Positions 37,102 through 45,602 of a stretch of 64,000 nucleotides of DNA are shown here, piece by piece; position 1 is the stretch's first letter; each line of letters opens with the position of its first letter. Source of the stretch: CAZHON01 sp964534565 (lineage in GTDB: Bacteria; Patescibacteriota; Gracilibacteria; Peribacterales; Peribacteraceae); assembly GCA_964534565.1 (NCBI GenBank), contig CAZHON010000001.1, forward strand, positions 62,001 through 126,000, given 5' to 3'. The notes below the pieces were generated by a model. It worked only from the letters and a program-made list of their open reading frames with translations, made no database searches and was not told the DNA's origin. Position numbers and translations under genes: made by a program.

Positions 37102-38174
37102 TATGCCCCGTTTTCTATCTCGGGCATGACCACAGCTCCGAAGTGCTGGACCCAATACTCTCCCTCAATGCCGATACCGGTCTCCTTGTAGGAAGGGTTT
37201 AAAATGGCTTCTCTGTGCGCTTTAGATTGCATCCAAGCGTCGACTACCTCTTGGGCGGTCTTCTGCCCACGAGCTAAGTTTTCGCCGAGGTTGTAGCCGG
37301 GAATACAGTGACAGGACTGAGCGTATTTTCGGTCTTCGTATCCGCTCAACTGCATACGATCTTTCAACGTCTGCCCCGTCGGCGAGACGTGACTGAAGAA
37401 TCCAAGTTTGTTCATATCTTCTGCATACGTCTGAGCGGAACCGATGAGGAAGCGATTGAAGATGAGTGGAGCGGCATGCACCTTCGCACGTTCTGCGTTC
37501 ACAAGGTCGAGCACCTGCTGACGCAGTTGGTCCAGACCGACACTCGGTTGTCGGTCGCTTTGGGTGGCGACTGTGGAACTGTCGACGAAGAGTGTGTGCA
37601 GTTGCTTTGTGGAAATGACGACGTAGATATTCAACTTGTCGTCTGCCTGCATTTTGGAGATCGCTCCTTCCTCAAGATCGTTGGGGTGAATGACAGAGTT
37701 CTGCACAAGCGCGATCGCGTAAATTGCCTCGTAGGCGTTCATCAGCACAGTTGGACGCAATGCGCCGTCTGTCTCAAAAAACCCGTATTGATGTGCCACT
37801 CCCGCAAACGGAGCGAACCAATCGCTGTCTTGCACGTCGGAGAATGCGTGTGGCAAATGTTGCTGAAGGCCGAATGTCATTGCGATCATTTTTAAGAATG
37901 TCGCGCGATCGACCGCTCCTTCCGGGTGCAGATAGCCGTGGTCATCGGCGGTGAGAATTCCATAGTGTTCCGCCGCCAGAATGTAGCGAGCATCAGGAGT
38001 TTTAGGTTTGATGTCGGCAAAACGTCCGTTGTTTGGAAAGAGGGGAATGCTGTCTGTGCGATTGAGCAGGAGTAAGCGCGACGCTTGCGCACGCGTCAGC
38101 ACCTCACTCTGTGCATGCGCGGAAGAACTCCATGTCATCGCCAGCAGGCCGATGAGGAGAAGAGCGCGACGCAT
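37101..38174 (-). CDS. Secreted SLH-domain protein with CAP/SCP domain
   Basis: 357 aa. Signal peptide MRRALLLIGLLAMTWSSSAHA. Residues about 22-160 hold degenerate SLH repeats (FPNNGRFADIKPKTPDARYI, HAFSDVQDSDWFAPFAGVAH), for wall attachment. About 215-350 is a CAP domain (LDLVNAERAKVHAAPLIFN, FFSHVSPTGQTLKDR, NLGENLARG, KAHREAILNPSYKETGIG). CAP proteins of bacteria are secreted and of mostly unknown activity. Eleven bases downstream of the TPR-like gene on the same strand, so probably one transcript from the promoter near 39683. Confidence 0.87.
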   Translation of the reverse strand: MRRALLLIGLLAMTWSSSAHAQSEVLTRAQASRLLLLNRTDSIPLFPNNGRFADIKPKTPDARYILAAEHYGILTADDHGYLHPEGAVDRATFLKMIAMTFGLQQHLPHAFSDVQDSDWFAPFAGVAHQYGFFETDGALRPTVLMNAYEAIYAIALVQNSVIHPNDLEEGAISKMQADDKLNIYVVISTKQLHTLFVDSSTVATQSDRQPSVGLDQLRQQVLDLVNAERAKVHAAPLIFNRFLIGSAQTYAEDMNKLGFFSHVSPTGQTLKDRMQLSGYEDRKYAQSCHCIPGYNLGENLARGQKTAQEVVDAWMQSKAHREAILNPSYKETGIGIEGEYWVQHFGAVVMPEIENGA

Positions 38175-38185
38175 GGGCGGAATCG

Positions 38186-39634
38186 TTACGAAAGATGCTC
38201 CTCGGGCAGGACGCTTGGTGCGTCCTCTTCTGTGAGTGCATCGAAATATTCATCAGCGACTGCTTTCTGTGCGATATGAGCCTTCAGCGCATCATCCTTT
38301 GCGCGACCCACAGGCATTTGCTGATACAGTGCATACGATTCCTTGGAAAGCTTCAGCCATTTGCCCGCAATGATCGCCAATTGATCTTTTGGCAACTTCT
38401 CGCCCGCTTCTTTGTAGAGTTGTTTTGCGTCGTCCAACTTGCCTTCTTCCAGGCGCGTTCGAGCCAATTCTATGAGGCGGCTTTCCATGCCAAGTTCCTT
38501 CATCACCTTGCAAAGCTCATCCAGCGAACCCCATTTCGCAGAGGATTCTGCAGCTGCAATAAGCAACGGTGTTGCTTGTGCAACAACAGAAGAGTTGGGA
38601 CTCTTGCGTGCCGCACTGAGAAGTTCGCATGCACCAGAGAAGAGCTGTAGATCGATATATTTTTGAGCCAGTCCAATCAGTTCTTCATGCGCCAATGCGC
38701 CCGAGAATGCATCGCAGAGCAGGCTGACGGGTTTGTTTGGATTCTGTGCCCACTCTCGTGCCAGGAGCAGCAGTTGCTGTGTTGCACCTGCTTCGGTGTA
38801 CGCCTTGCAGGCGTCGGACTCGCGCTTCAGTTTGATGCACGCATCTCCACAGCTCTTGAGAAGAATTGCCGGCACATCACGTCCAATACGCTTGTATGTT
38901 TTTTGCAAAGAAACAAGGTTGCCTTTGTCTGCACACACTTGTCCGCACTCAATCAGCAATTCCTGGAATGAAGGATTACCGTCGATGTCTTCGCCTGCAT
39001 GTGCACGCGTATAGGCTTCAATGAATGCGTCAAAACGTCCATCGCGTGCGGCACTTGCTGCGCCGAGCTCAAGCGCTTCTTTCGGTGCGTCTTCTTTGAT
39101 CTCGCGGAACATTGCCATTCCATCGGCCAACAGTCCGTGTTCAATCTGCACCTGTCCACTGGAGCGATAGGCGATTCGCATGTGTGTGTCGATCTCGACT
39201 GCGCGATCCGGCGCAATTCTCTTCATAGCTTCAAAAATTGTTTTTGCAGTGTGATATTTTCCATCTCGCAAAAACTGAGCTGCCACTGTCAACGCATGTT
39301 CCACAGGAACATTCCTTGCCCACGCAAGCTTTGCAAGATCCAAATTTCCTTGTCTATCCAGAGCCACATTCACTCCCCACGCTTGCAATGCGCGGCTTAC
39401 ATCGCCCTGTTCCAAGAATGCGTTTCCAAGAGCGAGAAGTTCAGGTGAAATCGAACCGTTGCCATTGCCTCTCTCCAGAGAAAGTCGCCCCTGCAATGCG
39501 TTATGTGTTGCATGAGTTGCCGCCGAAAGGTCGATCATTGGATGAATTTCTTGTGTATCACTGCCTTCGACCACAGGAGGGTCCTGTGGCAGGTGATCGT
39601 CGTTCGGTTTGGGGGTTTGTGTGTCGTCTGGCAC
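38186..39634 (-). CDS. Helical-repeat (TPR-like) cytoplasmic protein
   Basis: 482 aa, not recognised beyond its repeat fold. After a Pro/Asp-rich start it is a chain of paired helices of 34-40 residues (LALGNAFLEQGDVSRALQAWG, AAQFLRDGKYHTAKTIFEAM, LIELARTRLEEGKLDDAKQL). No signal peptide. Start is GTG 39634, with MPDDTQTPK following and a CT-rich leader (TTTCTCTCTTCTT). Likely a scaffold; partner unknown. Confidence 0.78.
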   Translation of the reverse strand: MPDDTQTPKPNDDHLPQDPPVVEGSDTQEIHPMIDLSAATHATHNALQGRLSLERGNGNGSISPELLALGNAFLEQGDVSRALQAWGVNVALDRQGNLDLAKLAWARNVPVEHALTVAAQFLRDGKYHTAKTIFEAMKRIAPDRAVEIDTHMRIAYRSSGQVQIEHGLLADGMAMFREIKEDAPKEALELGAASAARDGRFDAFIEAYTRAHAGEDIDGNPSFQELLIECGQVCADKGNLVSLQKTYKRIGRDVPAILLKSCGDACIKLKRESDACKAYTEAGATQQLLLLAREWAQNPNKPVSLLCDAFSGALAHEELIGLAQKYIDLQLFSGACELLSAARKSPNSSVVAQATPLLIAAAESSAKWGSLDELCKVMKELGMESRLIELARTRLEEGKLDDAKQLYKEAGEKLPKDQLAIIAGKWLKLSKESYALYQQMPVGRAKDDALKAHIAQKAVADEYFDALTEEDAPSVLPEEHLS

Positions 39635-39654
39635 AAGAAGAGAGAAATCCCATT

Positions 39655-39683
39655 ATTATACAGGAATAAGCCACTTTCAGCAA
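39655..39683 (-). promoter_or_regulatory. Promoter of the TPR-like/SLH-CAP pair
   Basis: On the minus strand TTGCTG (39683-39678), 17 nt, TATAAT (39660-39655). The -10 overlaps one arm of a dyad TATACAGG (39657-39664) / CCTGTATA (39691-39698). Confidence 0.75.
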
Positions 39684-39751
39684 TTCCAGTCCTGTATAGC
39701 AAATAGCGCAGAAGGCCCTGTTCTACGAAAGGCATTGGGGCCAAAAAACCT

Positions 39752-39780
39752 TTGACGTCGGCCTGTTTGGTGCCTACTAT
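39752..39780 (+). promoter_or_regulatory. Promoter of the rplO-secY operon
   Basis: TTGACG (39752-39757), 17 nt, TACTAT (39775-39780). Expected start near 39787; the 32-nt leader has GACCCG-TACTG-CGGGTC and ends CCCCTCTTTCT before the ATG. Confidence 0.82.
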
Positions 39781-39818
39781 GCCGTCCCGACCCGTACTGC
39801 GGGTCCACCCCTCTTTCT

Positions 39819-40256
39819 ATGCTCCACAAACTCTCTCCCGCTCACGGTTCAAAAAAGTCCCCAAAACGCGTTGCTCGTGGCAACAGCGCAGGAGGAGGTA
39901 CGACAGGAGGTCGCGGAACGAAGGGTCAGCAGTCACGTGTGGGTAAGGGCCGCCGCTTCGGATTTGAAGGAGGACAGACTCCATTGATTCGTCGTCAGCC
40001 AAAGTTGGGTGGCTTCACGCCTCCTCGCCAGAAGAAATTCGTGGCGCTCGACATTGCCTCTCTTGAAAAGAATCTTGCTGCAGGAACGTACTCCACAGAG
40101 CAACTCCGCGCCGCAGGAATGAGCAAGGGAAACACAGGTATCAAGTTGCTCGGCAAGGGTCCTCTGACAAAGAAGTTCGACCTCACAGTCGCCGCTGCAT
40201 CCAAGGGTGCGAAGGATGCAATCATCAAGGCAGGTGGAAAGATCACGATTGCCTAA
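39819..40256 (+). CDS. rplO: Ribosomal protein L15
   Basis: 145 aa; 50S. MLHKLSPAHGSKKSPKRVAR, GGRGTKGQQSR and RFGFEGGQTPLIRRQPKLGG are diagnostic. Normally downstream of rpsE and rpmD in one operon; here it has its own promoter 4.1 kb after rpsE. Confidence 0.96.
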   Translation: MLHKLSPAHGSKKSPKRVARGNSAGGGTTGGRGTKGQQSRVGKGRRFGFEGGQTPLIRRQPKLGGFTPPRQKKFVALDIASLEKNLAAGTYSTEQLRAAGMSKGNTGIKLLGKGPLTKKFDLTVAAASKGAKDAIIKAGGKITIA

Positions 40257-40320
40257 CAGCATTCCTTGACTTTCCCTTCCTTCTCCTTGACGATGCACCG
40301 CGCGCACTGCGCATTTCCCC

Positions 40321-41598
40321 ATGCTTAGATACCTCCGACAACTCTGGCACTCCAAGGACCTTCGCGGTCGCATTCTGACAACGATCGGAATCCTTTTGAT
40401 CTATCGCTTCGTTGCGCACTTGAGCGTGCCGGGTGGTGATCCACAGGCACTCCGCGCATTCTTGGATGCTCGTTCCGGTACAGGTGCTCTCGGCGTGTTC
40501 GCAGCACTCACAGGAGGAGCGATCGATAACTTCTCCGTGCTTATGCTCGGACTTTCTCCGTACATCAACGCATCCATCGTGATCCAGCTCTGCACCGTCA
40601 TCTTCCCCAAGTTCGAAGCACTCAGTAAGGAAGGACAGCAGGGACAGCAGCAGCTCAACCGCTACATGCGCTGGCTCTCCGCTCCACTCGCATTCGTTCA
40701 GAGTTACGGATTCTTGGTGCTCCTCGACCGTCAGGGTGTGCACATCGTCGATGTGACATTCCCAGGTGTGTTGCTCCCTATGCTCTACGTTACGGCAGGT
40801 TCCATGTTCCTCCTCTGGCTCGGTGAAATGATCACAGAGAAGGGAATCGGAAACGGAATCTCGCTCATCATCTTCATGGGAATCGTCACGAGCATTCCGA
40901 CACACTTGTCTTCCTTGTTGCTCACGGGTCAGGGTCAGATCGGTGCATTCACATTGTTTGCGATCGTTGCTGTGTTGATGCTCATCGCAACGGTGCTCTT
41001 CACCGACGCTCATCGTTTGATCCCCATTACCTACGCAAACCAAGGTTCTTCCCGCAGCGCTCAGGGTGGTATTCCCATTCGCTTGAACCAGGCTGGAATG
41101 ATTCCAATCCTCTTCGCAATTTCGCTCATCACGTTCCCAAGCATCATTGCTCAGTTGCTCACGAACGTTGCGAGCATGCAGGGAGTGGTGACATTCATCA
41201 CAACGTACTTAAACCCACAGAGCCCAAGCCTCGCATACATCATCGGGTACTTCCTGCTCGTCGTGATCTTCACGTACTTCTACGTGTCCGTCACGTTCAA
41301 GCCGGGTGACCTCGCCGAACAGATTCAGAAGCGCGGCGGATTCATCCCTGGTATTCGCCCGGGTCCACAGACGGCAAAGATGCTTGAGAAGACGAGCGCT
41401 CGCCTGAATCTGTGGGGTGGAATCTTCCTCGGTCTCATCGCAGTTATTCCGTTGCTCTTCACGAGTTACTCCGGTCTCACTCGCAGTGACCTTTTGATCT
41501 CCGGTTCTGGACTGATCATCGTTGTCGGTACCGTGATGGAATTGATCCGTCAGGTAAACGCCCAAATGTTGGCGCACGACTACGACAAATTGGTCTGA
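40321..41598 (+). CDS. secY: Protein translocase subunit SecY
   Basis: 425 aa, ten membrane helices; forms the Sec channel. LLIYRFVAHLSVPGGD (helix 1), the lateral-gate helix with LGLSPYINASIVIQL, the loop HRLIPITYANQ and the C-terminal FKPGDLAEQIQKRGGFIPGIRPG are characteristic. Follows rplO by 64 nt. Confidence 0.97.
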   Translation: MLRYLRQLWHSKDLRGRILTTIGILLIYRFVAHLSVPGGDPQALRAFLDARSGTGALGVFAALTGGAIDNFSVLMLGLSPYINASIVIQLCTVIFPKFEALSKEGQQGQQQLNRYMRWLSAPLAFVQSYGFLVLLDRQGVHIVDVTFPGVLLPMLYVTAGSMFLLWLGEMITEKGIGNGISLIIFMGIVTSIPTHLSSLLLTGQGQIGAFTLFAIVAVLMLIATVLFTDAHRLIPITYANQGSSRSAQGGIPIRLNQAGMIPILFAISLITFPSIIAQLLTNVASMQGVVTFITTYLNPQSPSLAYIIGYFLLVVIFTYFYVSVTFKPGDLAEQIQKRGGFIPGIRPGPQTAKMLEKTSARLNLWGGIFLGLIAVIPLLFTSYSGLTRSDLLISGSGLIIVVGTVMELIRQVNAQMLAHDYDKLV

Positions 41599-41611
41599 TC
41601 CTCTTCCTCTC

Positions 41612-42175
41612 ATGGACGTCGTTCTGTTTGGCATTCAAGGATCAGGCAAAGGGACTCAGGCTAAGAAGTTAGCGACAAACTTCGGATACACAATTTTCGA
41701 AGCAGGAGGAGAACTTCGTCGTATCGCCGCATCGGGAACACCTCTTGGTGAAATGGTGAAGGAGTTCATTGACCAGGGTCATTTGGTGCCGCACCACATC
41801 ATCATGCGCGTCGTGAAGGAGGCGATCGAAGCACACCCCGCAACGACAAAGTTGATTTTCGACGGAGTGCCTCGTGATCAGGATCAGATGAACGATTTCA
41901 ATGAGATCATGAAGAGTTGCGGCCGCGAGTTCCGTTGCATCGAATTCATTGTGAACGAAGAAGAGGTGATTGAGCGCCTTCGCAAACGTGCAGTCGACCA
42001 GAAGCGAGCCGATGACGCCAGTGACGAGTCGATCAAGCGCCGCATGGGATTGTTCCACGAGAAGACGGAACCGGTGATTGCGGCCTACCGTGCACAAGGA
42101 AAAGTAGCTCAGGTGCAGGGGGACGGAGAAATCGATGAGGTGTTTCAAAGACTTGTCAGCGCACTTGCGCTATAA
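41612..42175 (+). CDS. adk: Adenylate kinase, short form
   Basis: 187 aa; AMP + ATP = 2 ADP. P-loop FGIQGSGKGTQ at the start. The AMP site reads EAGGELRRIAASGTPLG, a variant of the usual GDLLRAE, and the next motif is FDGVPRDQDQ in place of DGFPRT. No zinc LID is visible, as in short adenylate kinases. Order secY-adk-map is the standard one. Confidence 0.93.
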   Translation: MDVVLFGIQGSGKGTQAKKLATNFGYTIFEAGGELRRIAASGTPLGEMVKEFIDQGHLVPHHIIMRVVKEAIEAHPATTKLIFDGVPRDQDQMNDFNEIMKSCGREFRCIEFIVNEEEVIERLRKRAVDQKRADDASDESIKRRMGLFHEKTEPVIAAYRAQGKVAQVQGDGEIDEVFQRLVSALAL

Positions 42176-42186
42176 GGAAAGATATC

Positions 42187-42933
42187 ATGCCAACGATCCA
42201 GACTTTTACGCCGGCGGAGATTGCATCCTTTCGCAAAGCAGGAAAAATTTTGCGTGAGTGCCTGACCTACACCGCCTCTCTTGTGAAGCCGGGCGTGCTA
42301 ACAAAAGATCTCGATACCGCTGCCGAAGCATTCATTCGCAAGCACGGTGGAATTCCTGCATTCAAAGGTTACAGCGGCTTTCCCGCAACACTCTGCACGT
42401 CCATCAACGAAGAGTGTGTGCACGGCATGCCGGGACTTCGCGTTCTGAAAGATGGAGATATCCTGTCGATCGACTGTGGTGTGATTGTCGACGGTCTCTA
42501 CACCGATGCGTGCATCACAGTGCCGGTTGGGAACATCAGTCCCGCTGCACAGAAATTATTGACCGTGACGGAGCAAGCACTCGAAGCGGCCGTTCATATT
42601 CTTCGTGCAGGAATCACGGTGGGGGATTTGTCCTCTACGATTCAATCGATTGTGGAACGTGCCGGATTCAAATGCATTCCGTCTCTTACGGGTCATGGCC
42701 TGGGTCGCACGCTCCATCAATTCCCCGATATCCCAAATGTCGGCAAAGCAGGTGCCGGTGCAAAGTTCCCCGTGAACACCGTGATCGCTGTGGAACCGAT
42801 TGTGTCTGTTGGGTCCGCGTCGGTCGTCGAAGGAAGCGATGGTTGGACGATTGCGACGAAAGACAAATCTCTGTCTGCACACTTCGAGCACACGCTTCTT
42901 GTCACAGAAGACGGATGTGAAATTCTCGCGTAG
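42187..42933 (+). CDS. map: Methionine aminopeptidase type I
   Basis: 248 aa; removes the N-terminal Met of new proteins. Metal ligands are seen in ILSIDCGVIVDGLYTDACIT (two Asp), GHGLGRTLHQ (His), VIAVEPIVSV (Glu) and FEHTLLVTEDG (Glu). A Shine-Dalgarno-like AAGGA (42174-42178) precedes the ATG, unlike most genes of this block. Confidence 0.96.
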   Translation: MPTIQTFTPAEIASFRKAGKILRECLTYTASLVKPGVLTKDLDTAAEAFIRKHGGIPAFKGYSGFPATLCTSINEECVHGMPGLRVLKDGDILSIDCGVIVDGLYTDACITVPVGNISPAAQKLLTVTEQALEAAVHILRAGITVGDLSSTIQSIVERAGFKCIPSLTGHGLGRTLHQFPDIPNVGKAGAGAKFPVNTVIAVEPIVSVGSASVVEGSDGWTIATKDKSLSAHFEHTLLVTEDGCEILA

Positions 42934-42938
42934 TTCGT

Positions 42939-43109
42939 ATGTCAGAAAAAGAATCATCATCGACAGGGGAGACGGTGGAGAAGCAGACGTCTCCGGAAAT
43001 AGAATTGGTGACTGCGGCTCGGGTTTTTGATTTGTTGCACAAAGCACAAGATCGAGAGGGAGTGAGTTCTCTTCCTGCGGATCTTCGACGAGTAGATCGC
43101 TTATTCTGA
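42939..43109 (+). CDS. Small hypothetical protein, 56 aa
   Basis: Not recognised. MSEKESSSTGETVEKQTSPE is a polar start; the second half (LVTAARVFDLLHKAQDREGV) is one amphipathic helix. It begins 5 nt after map, so it is probably the last gene of that transcript. Real or not cannot be settled from sequence alone. Confidence 0.45.
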   Translation: MSEKESSSTGETVEKQTSPEIELVTAARVFDLLHKAQDREGVSSLPADLRRVDRLF

Positions 43110-43113
43110 ACCC

Positions 43114-43377
43114 TTACGCTTTTCGAATTATTTTGTGGGGTGTCCGCACATCTTCCAACACAATATCTCTGAGTGAGTAGAGAACGAACACTCCGTTGAG
43201 AATAACAAATGACCACACATGCGCTTCCCATGCACTGATCACGAGGAACGTTGATCCCACGAGGTTGAGAACGTCGTACAACAATGAATCTGCCGTTAGT
43301 CTATGTGCATTGATGAGCAGGAACGCCGTCAGAACGAAGCACATGCCAATAATTCCGAGCAAAGGGAATAGTTCCAT
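43114..43377 (-). CDS. Small membrane protein, CBU_0592-like
   Basis: 87 aa with three hydrophobic helices. ADSLLYDVLNLVGSTFLVIS and WSFVILNGVFVLYSLRDI match the pattern of the CBU_0592 family of small membrane proteins of unknown function. TATACT (43393-43388) lies 10 nt before the ATG. It interrupts the ribosomal block on the opposite strand. Confidence 0.7.
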   Translation of the reverse strand: MELFPLLGIIGMCFVLTAFLLINAHRLTADSLLYDVLNLVGSTFLVISAWEAHVWSFVILNGVFVLYSLRDIVLEDVRTPHKIIRKA

Positions 43378-43443
43378 TGGTATTTTTAGTATATATTGTT
43401 ACTTTAACATAAAAATGAAATTTAGCAATATCAATTAGATGTA

Positions 43444-43495
43444 AGGAGGAGTTTTCCTCATGCCAAGGCTTGCAGCAGCCTACCGCGATCTGTAG
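43444..43495 (+). other. Possible 11-codon leader peptide before infA
   Basis: AAGGAGG (43443-43449) stands 10 nt before an ATG (43460) that opens an 11-codon frame, MPRLAAAYRDL, stop at 43495. The site lies in a small hairpin GAGGA-GTTT-TCCTC (43446-43459). It may be a regulatory minicistron for infA; equally it may be chance. Confidence 0.35.
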
Positions 43496-43539
43496 GATTT
43501 CCGGGCCCTTTTGGGTAGTTTTCCTTTCAATTGCCCTCT

Positions 43540-43830
43540 GTGCCGAAGGATGTCATTGAACTCATCGGGCTCGTCGTAGAGACGTATCCAAACACGACGT
43601 TCCTGGTGAAAATATTGAGTCCCCAAGCCAAAGATCACCAGTTGCTCTGTCACCTCGCGGGACGCATGCGCGTCCACCGAGTGCACATTCTCCCCGGAGA
43701 TAAAGTGCGAGTGGAGATGACTCCGTACGATCTTGAGAAGGGACGCATCGTCTACCGCTACCGAAGCGATCAACAAGTGAACGATGACGGAACGATGACT
43801 GCACCCCCGCCTCCACCACCTTCTAAGTAA
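43540..43830 (+). CDS. infA: Translation initiation factor IF-1 with polyproline end
   Basis: 96 aa; OB fold that blocks the A site during initiation. PKDVIELIGLVVETYPNTTF, VHILPGDKVRVEMTPYDLEK and GRIVYRY match IF-1. Start taken as GTG 43540 after CCCTCT, by alignment with the family; a TTG at 43531 would add three residues. The C-terminus has six consecutive prolines (TAPPPPPPSK), absent from usual IF-1 of about 72 aa. Confidence 0.92.
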   Translation: MPKDVIELIGLVVETYPNTTFLVKILSPQAKDHQLLCHLAGRMRVHRVHILPGDKVRVEMTPYDLEKGRIVYRYRSDQQVNDDGTMTAPPPPPPSK

Positions 43831-43848
43831 TCTCTCCTCCATTCGATC

Positions 43849-43977
43849 ATGAAAGTCCGATCCTCCGTCAAACCCATCTGTAACAAGTGCCAGCTTGTGA
43901 TCCGTCGCAATGGCAAAGGAAAGATGGTGCGCCGCATCGTCTGCGAAACTCCAAAGCACAAGCAGCGCCAAGGTTAA
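43849..43977 (+). CDS. rpmJ: Ribosomal protein L36
   Basis: 42 aa. MKVRSSVKPICNKCQLVIRR then VCETPKHKQRQG. Zinc ligands are the two Cys of CNKC, the later Cys and the His. Five residues longer than the common 37-38. Leader CTCTCCTCCATTCGATC. Confidence 0.95.
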   Translation: MKVRSSVKPICNKCQLVIRRNGKGKMVRRIVCETPKHKQRQG

Positions 43978-44043
43978 TCTCGTCTCCGCTCGATCTGACA
44001 GCATTCTTACACTCTTCTACTTCTACACTTCTACACTCGTCCC

Positions 44044-44424
44044 ATGGTTCGTCTCTCCGGTGTCGTTCTCCCAGGCCATAAGCACGTTGTCATCGCCCTC
44101 ACGGCGATCAAGGGTATTGGCCGCCCACTCAGCAAGCGCATTCTTGGTGAGCTCAAGATCGATCCTACAACTCCGGCTGAGAAATTGACTGAGGATCAGG
44201 AAGCTCGTTTGCGTTCACGCATCGAGAAGGAACTGACGGAAGGAGAATTGGCTCGCAAAGTAAACATTGATGTGAAGCGTTTGCAGGACATCGGTACATG
44301 GCGCGGGATGCGTCATCGCCGCAAGCTCCCTGTGCGCGGACAAACGTCCCGCCGCAATGCACGCACCAAGCGCGGAAAGCGCAAGACAGGTTTGTCCGGT
44401 CGCACCACGTTGACCAAGACGTAA
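44044..44424 (+). CDS. rpsM: Ribosomal protein S13
   Basis: 126 aa; 30S head, contacts the P-site tRNA. LTAIKGIGRPLSKRIL, WRGMRHRRKLPVRGQTS and RNARTKRGKRK are signatures. The 66-nt gap upstream is CT-rich with a repeated CTTCTACAC. Confidence 0.96.
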   Translation: MVRLSGVVLPGHKHVVIALTAIKGIGRPLSKRILGELKIDPTTPAEKLTEDQEARLRSRIEKELTEGELARKVNIDVKRLQDIGTWRGMRHRRKLPVRGQTSRRNARTKRGKRKTGLSGRTTLTKT

Positions 44425-44470
44425 ACCACCTTCCCTTTGATTCTTTTTTCTCTTCTGTCTCCTCACTCCC

Positions 44471-44902
44471 ATGGCTGAAGCCACCCCAACCACCGAAACG
44501 ACCGATGCAGCAGCTGTCGTTGCTCCCGTAAAGAAGGCAAAGAAAGGCAAGCGCACCATCAAGCAAGCTCGCGTGTGCATTCAGACAAGCGAGAACAACA
44601 CGATCGTGACGTTCACCGACTTGCAGGGCAACGCTCTCGCATGGGCAAGTGCTGGATCATCCGGATTCGAAGGAGCACGCAAATCCACGCCATACGCAGG
44701 AAAAGTCGCTGCTGAGACAGCTGCCTCCAAGGTCACAGGATTCGGTATCGAGTCTGTGACAGTGGAACTCAAGGGCATCGGTCCCGGACGCGAACAGGCA
44801 ATCCGCGGATTGCAGGGAGCAGGACTCAACCTCGACGCAATCATTGATGTGACGCCAATCCCACACGGCGGATGCAAGAAGCCACGCCGCCGCCGCGTCT
44901 AA
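44471..44902 (+). CDS. rpsK: Ribosomal protein S11
   Basis: 143 aa; 30S platform. TSENNTIVTFTDLQGNALAW, KSTPYAGKVAAETAA and PIPHGGCKKPRRRRV are typical. The first 27 residues are an Ala/Thr then Lys-rich extension (APVKKAKKGKR). CT-rich leader. Confidence 0.96.
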   Translation: MAEATPTTETTDAAAVVAPVKKAKKGKRTIKQARVCIQTSENNTIVTFTDLQGNALAWASAGSSGFEGARKSTPYAGKVAAETAASKVTGFGIESVTVELKGIGPGREQAIRGLQGAGLNLDAIIDVTPIPHGGCKKPRRRRV

Positions 44903-44939
44903 ACTCCCCTCGCTTTTTTCTCTTTTTGTCTCCTCGCCC

Positions 44940-45557
44940 ATGAAGTACACAGGTTCCAAATCTCGCCGCTGCCGCCGTCTTGGCATGAACCTCTACGGTT
45001 CTGATAAGTACGACAAGAGCATGCAACGAAAGCCGTTCGGGCCAGGAAAGAACGCCAAGTTCCGCCCTTCCCGCGACAGTGAGTACGCAAAGCAGTTGAA
45101 GGAAAAGCAGCGCGCTCGCTTCATCTACGGACTCAGCGAGAAGCAGTTCCGCCGCCTCTACGACGAAGCAACTCGCACGAAGGGTATGACGGGTGATACA
45201 CTCAAGCAATTGTTGGAACAACGTCTCGACAACGTGCTCTACCGCGCAGGCTTCGCCCTGACGCGTCTCCAATCTCGCCAATTCGCCGGTCACGGTCTCT
45301 TCAAGGTCGACGGTCAGCGCGTTACAACGGCATCGTTCCGTGTAAAGCCTGGTCAGAAGATCTCTGCTCGCACGCAGACGAAGGGCTCCCCGGTATTCGT
45401 TACTATTTTGGAACGCACGGAGAAACTCCCTGCTCCAAATTGGTTGAAGGTCGACCCGAAGTCACTCGAGGTCGAGGTGATGGCGCTCCCGACAGCTGCC
45501 GACGCCGAACAGGCGCTCGACATGCGTCAGATCGTGGAGTTCTACTCTCGTAACTAA
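44940..45557 (+). CDS. rpsD: Ribosomal protein S4
   Basis: 205 aa; starts 30S assembly. S4 domain with LDNVLYRAGFALTRLQSRQF then GHGLFKVDGQRV. The N-terminal CxxC zinc knuckle is absent. Leader CTCTTTTTGTCTCCTCGCCC. Confidence 0.96.
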   Translation: MKYTGSKSRRCRRLGMNLYGSDKYDKSMQRKPFGPGKNAKFRPSRDSEYAKQLKEKQRARFIYGLSEKQFRRLYDEATRTKGMTGDTLKQLLEQRLDNVLYRAGFALTRLQSRQFAGHGLFKVDGQRVTTASFRVKPGQKISARTQTKGSPVFVTILERTEKLPAPNWLKVDPKSLEVEVMALPTAADAEQALDMRQIVEFYSRN

Positions 45558-45602
45558 ACCGTTCCTTCTTTTCGAACTTCCTTCTCTTCTTCCTCCTCCC
45601 TT

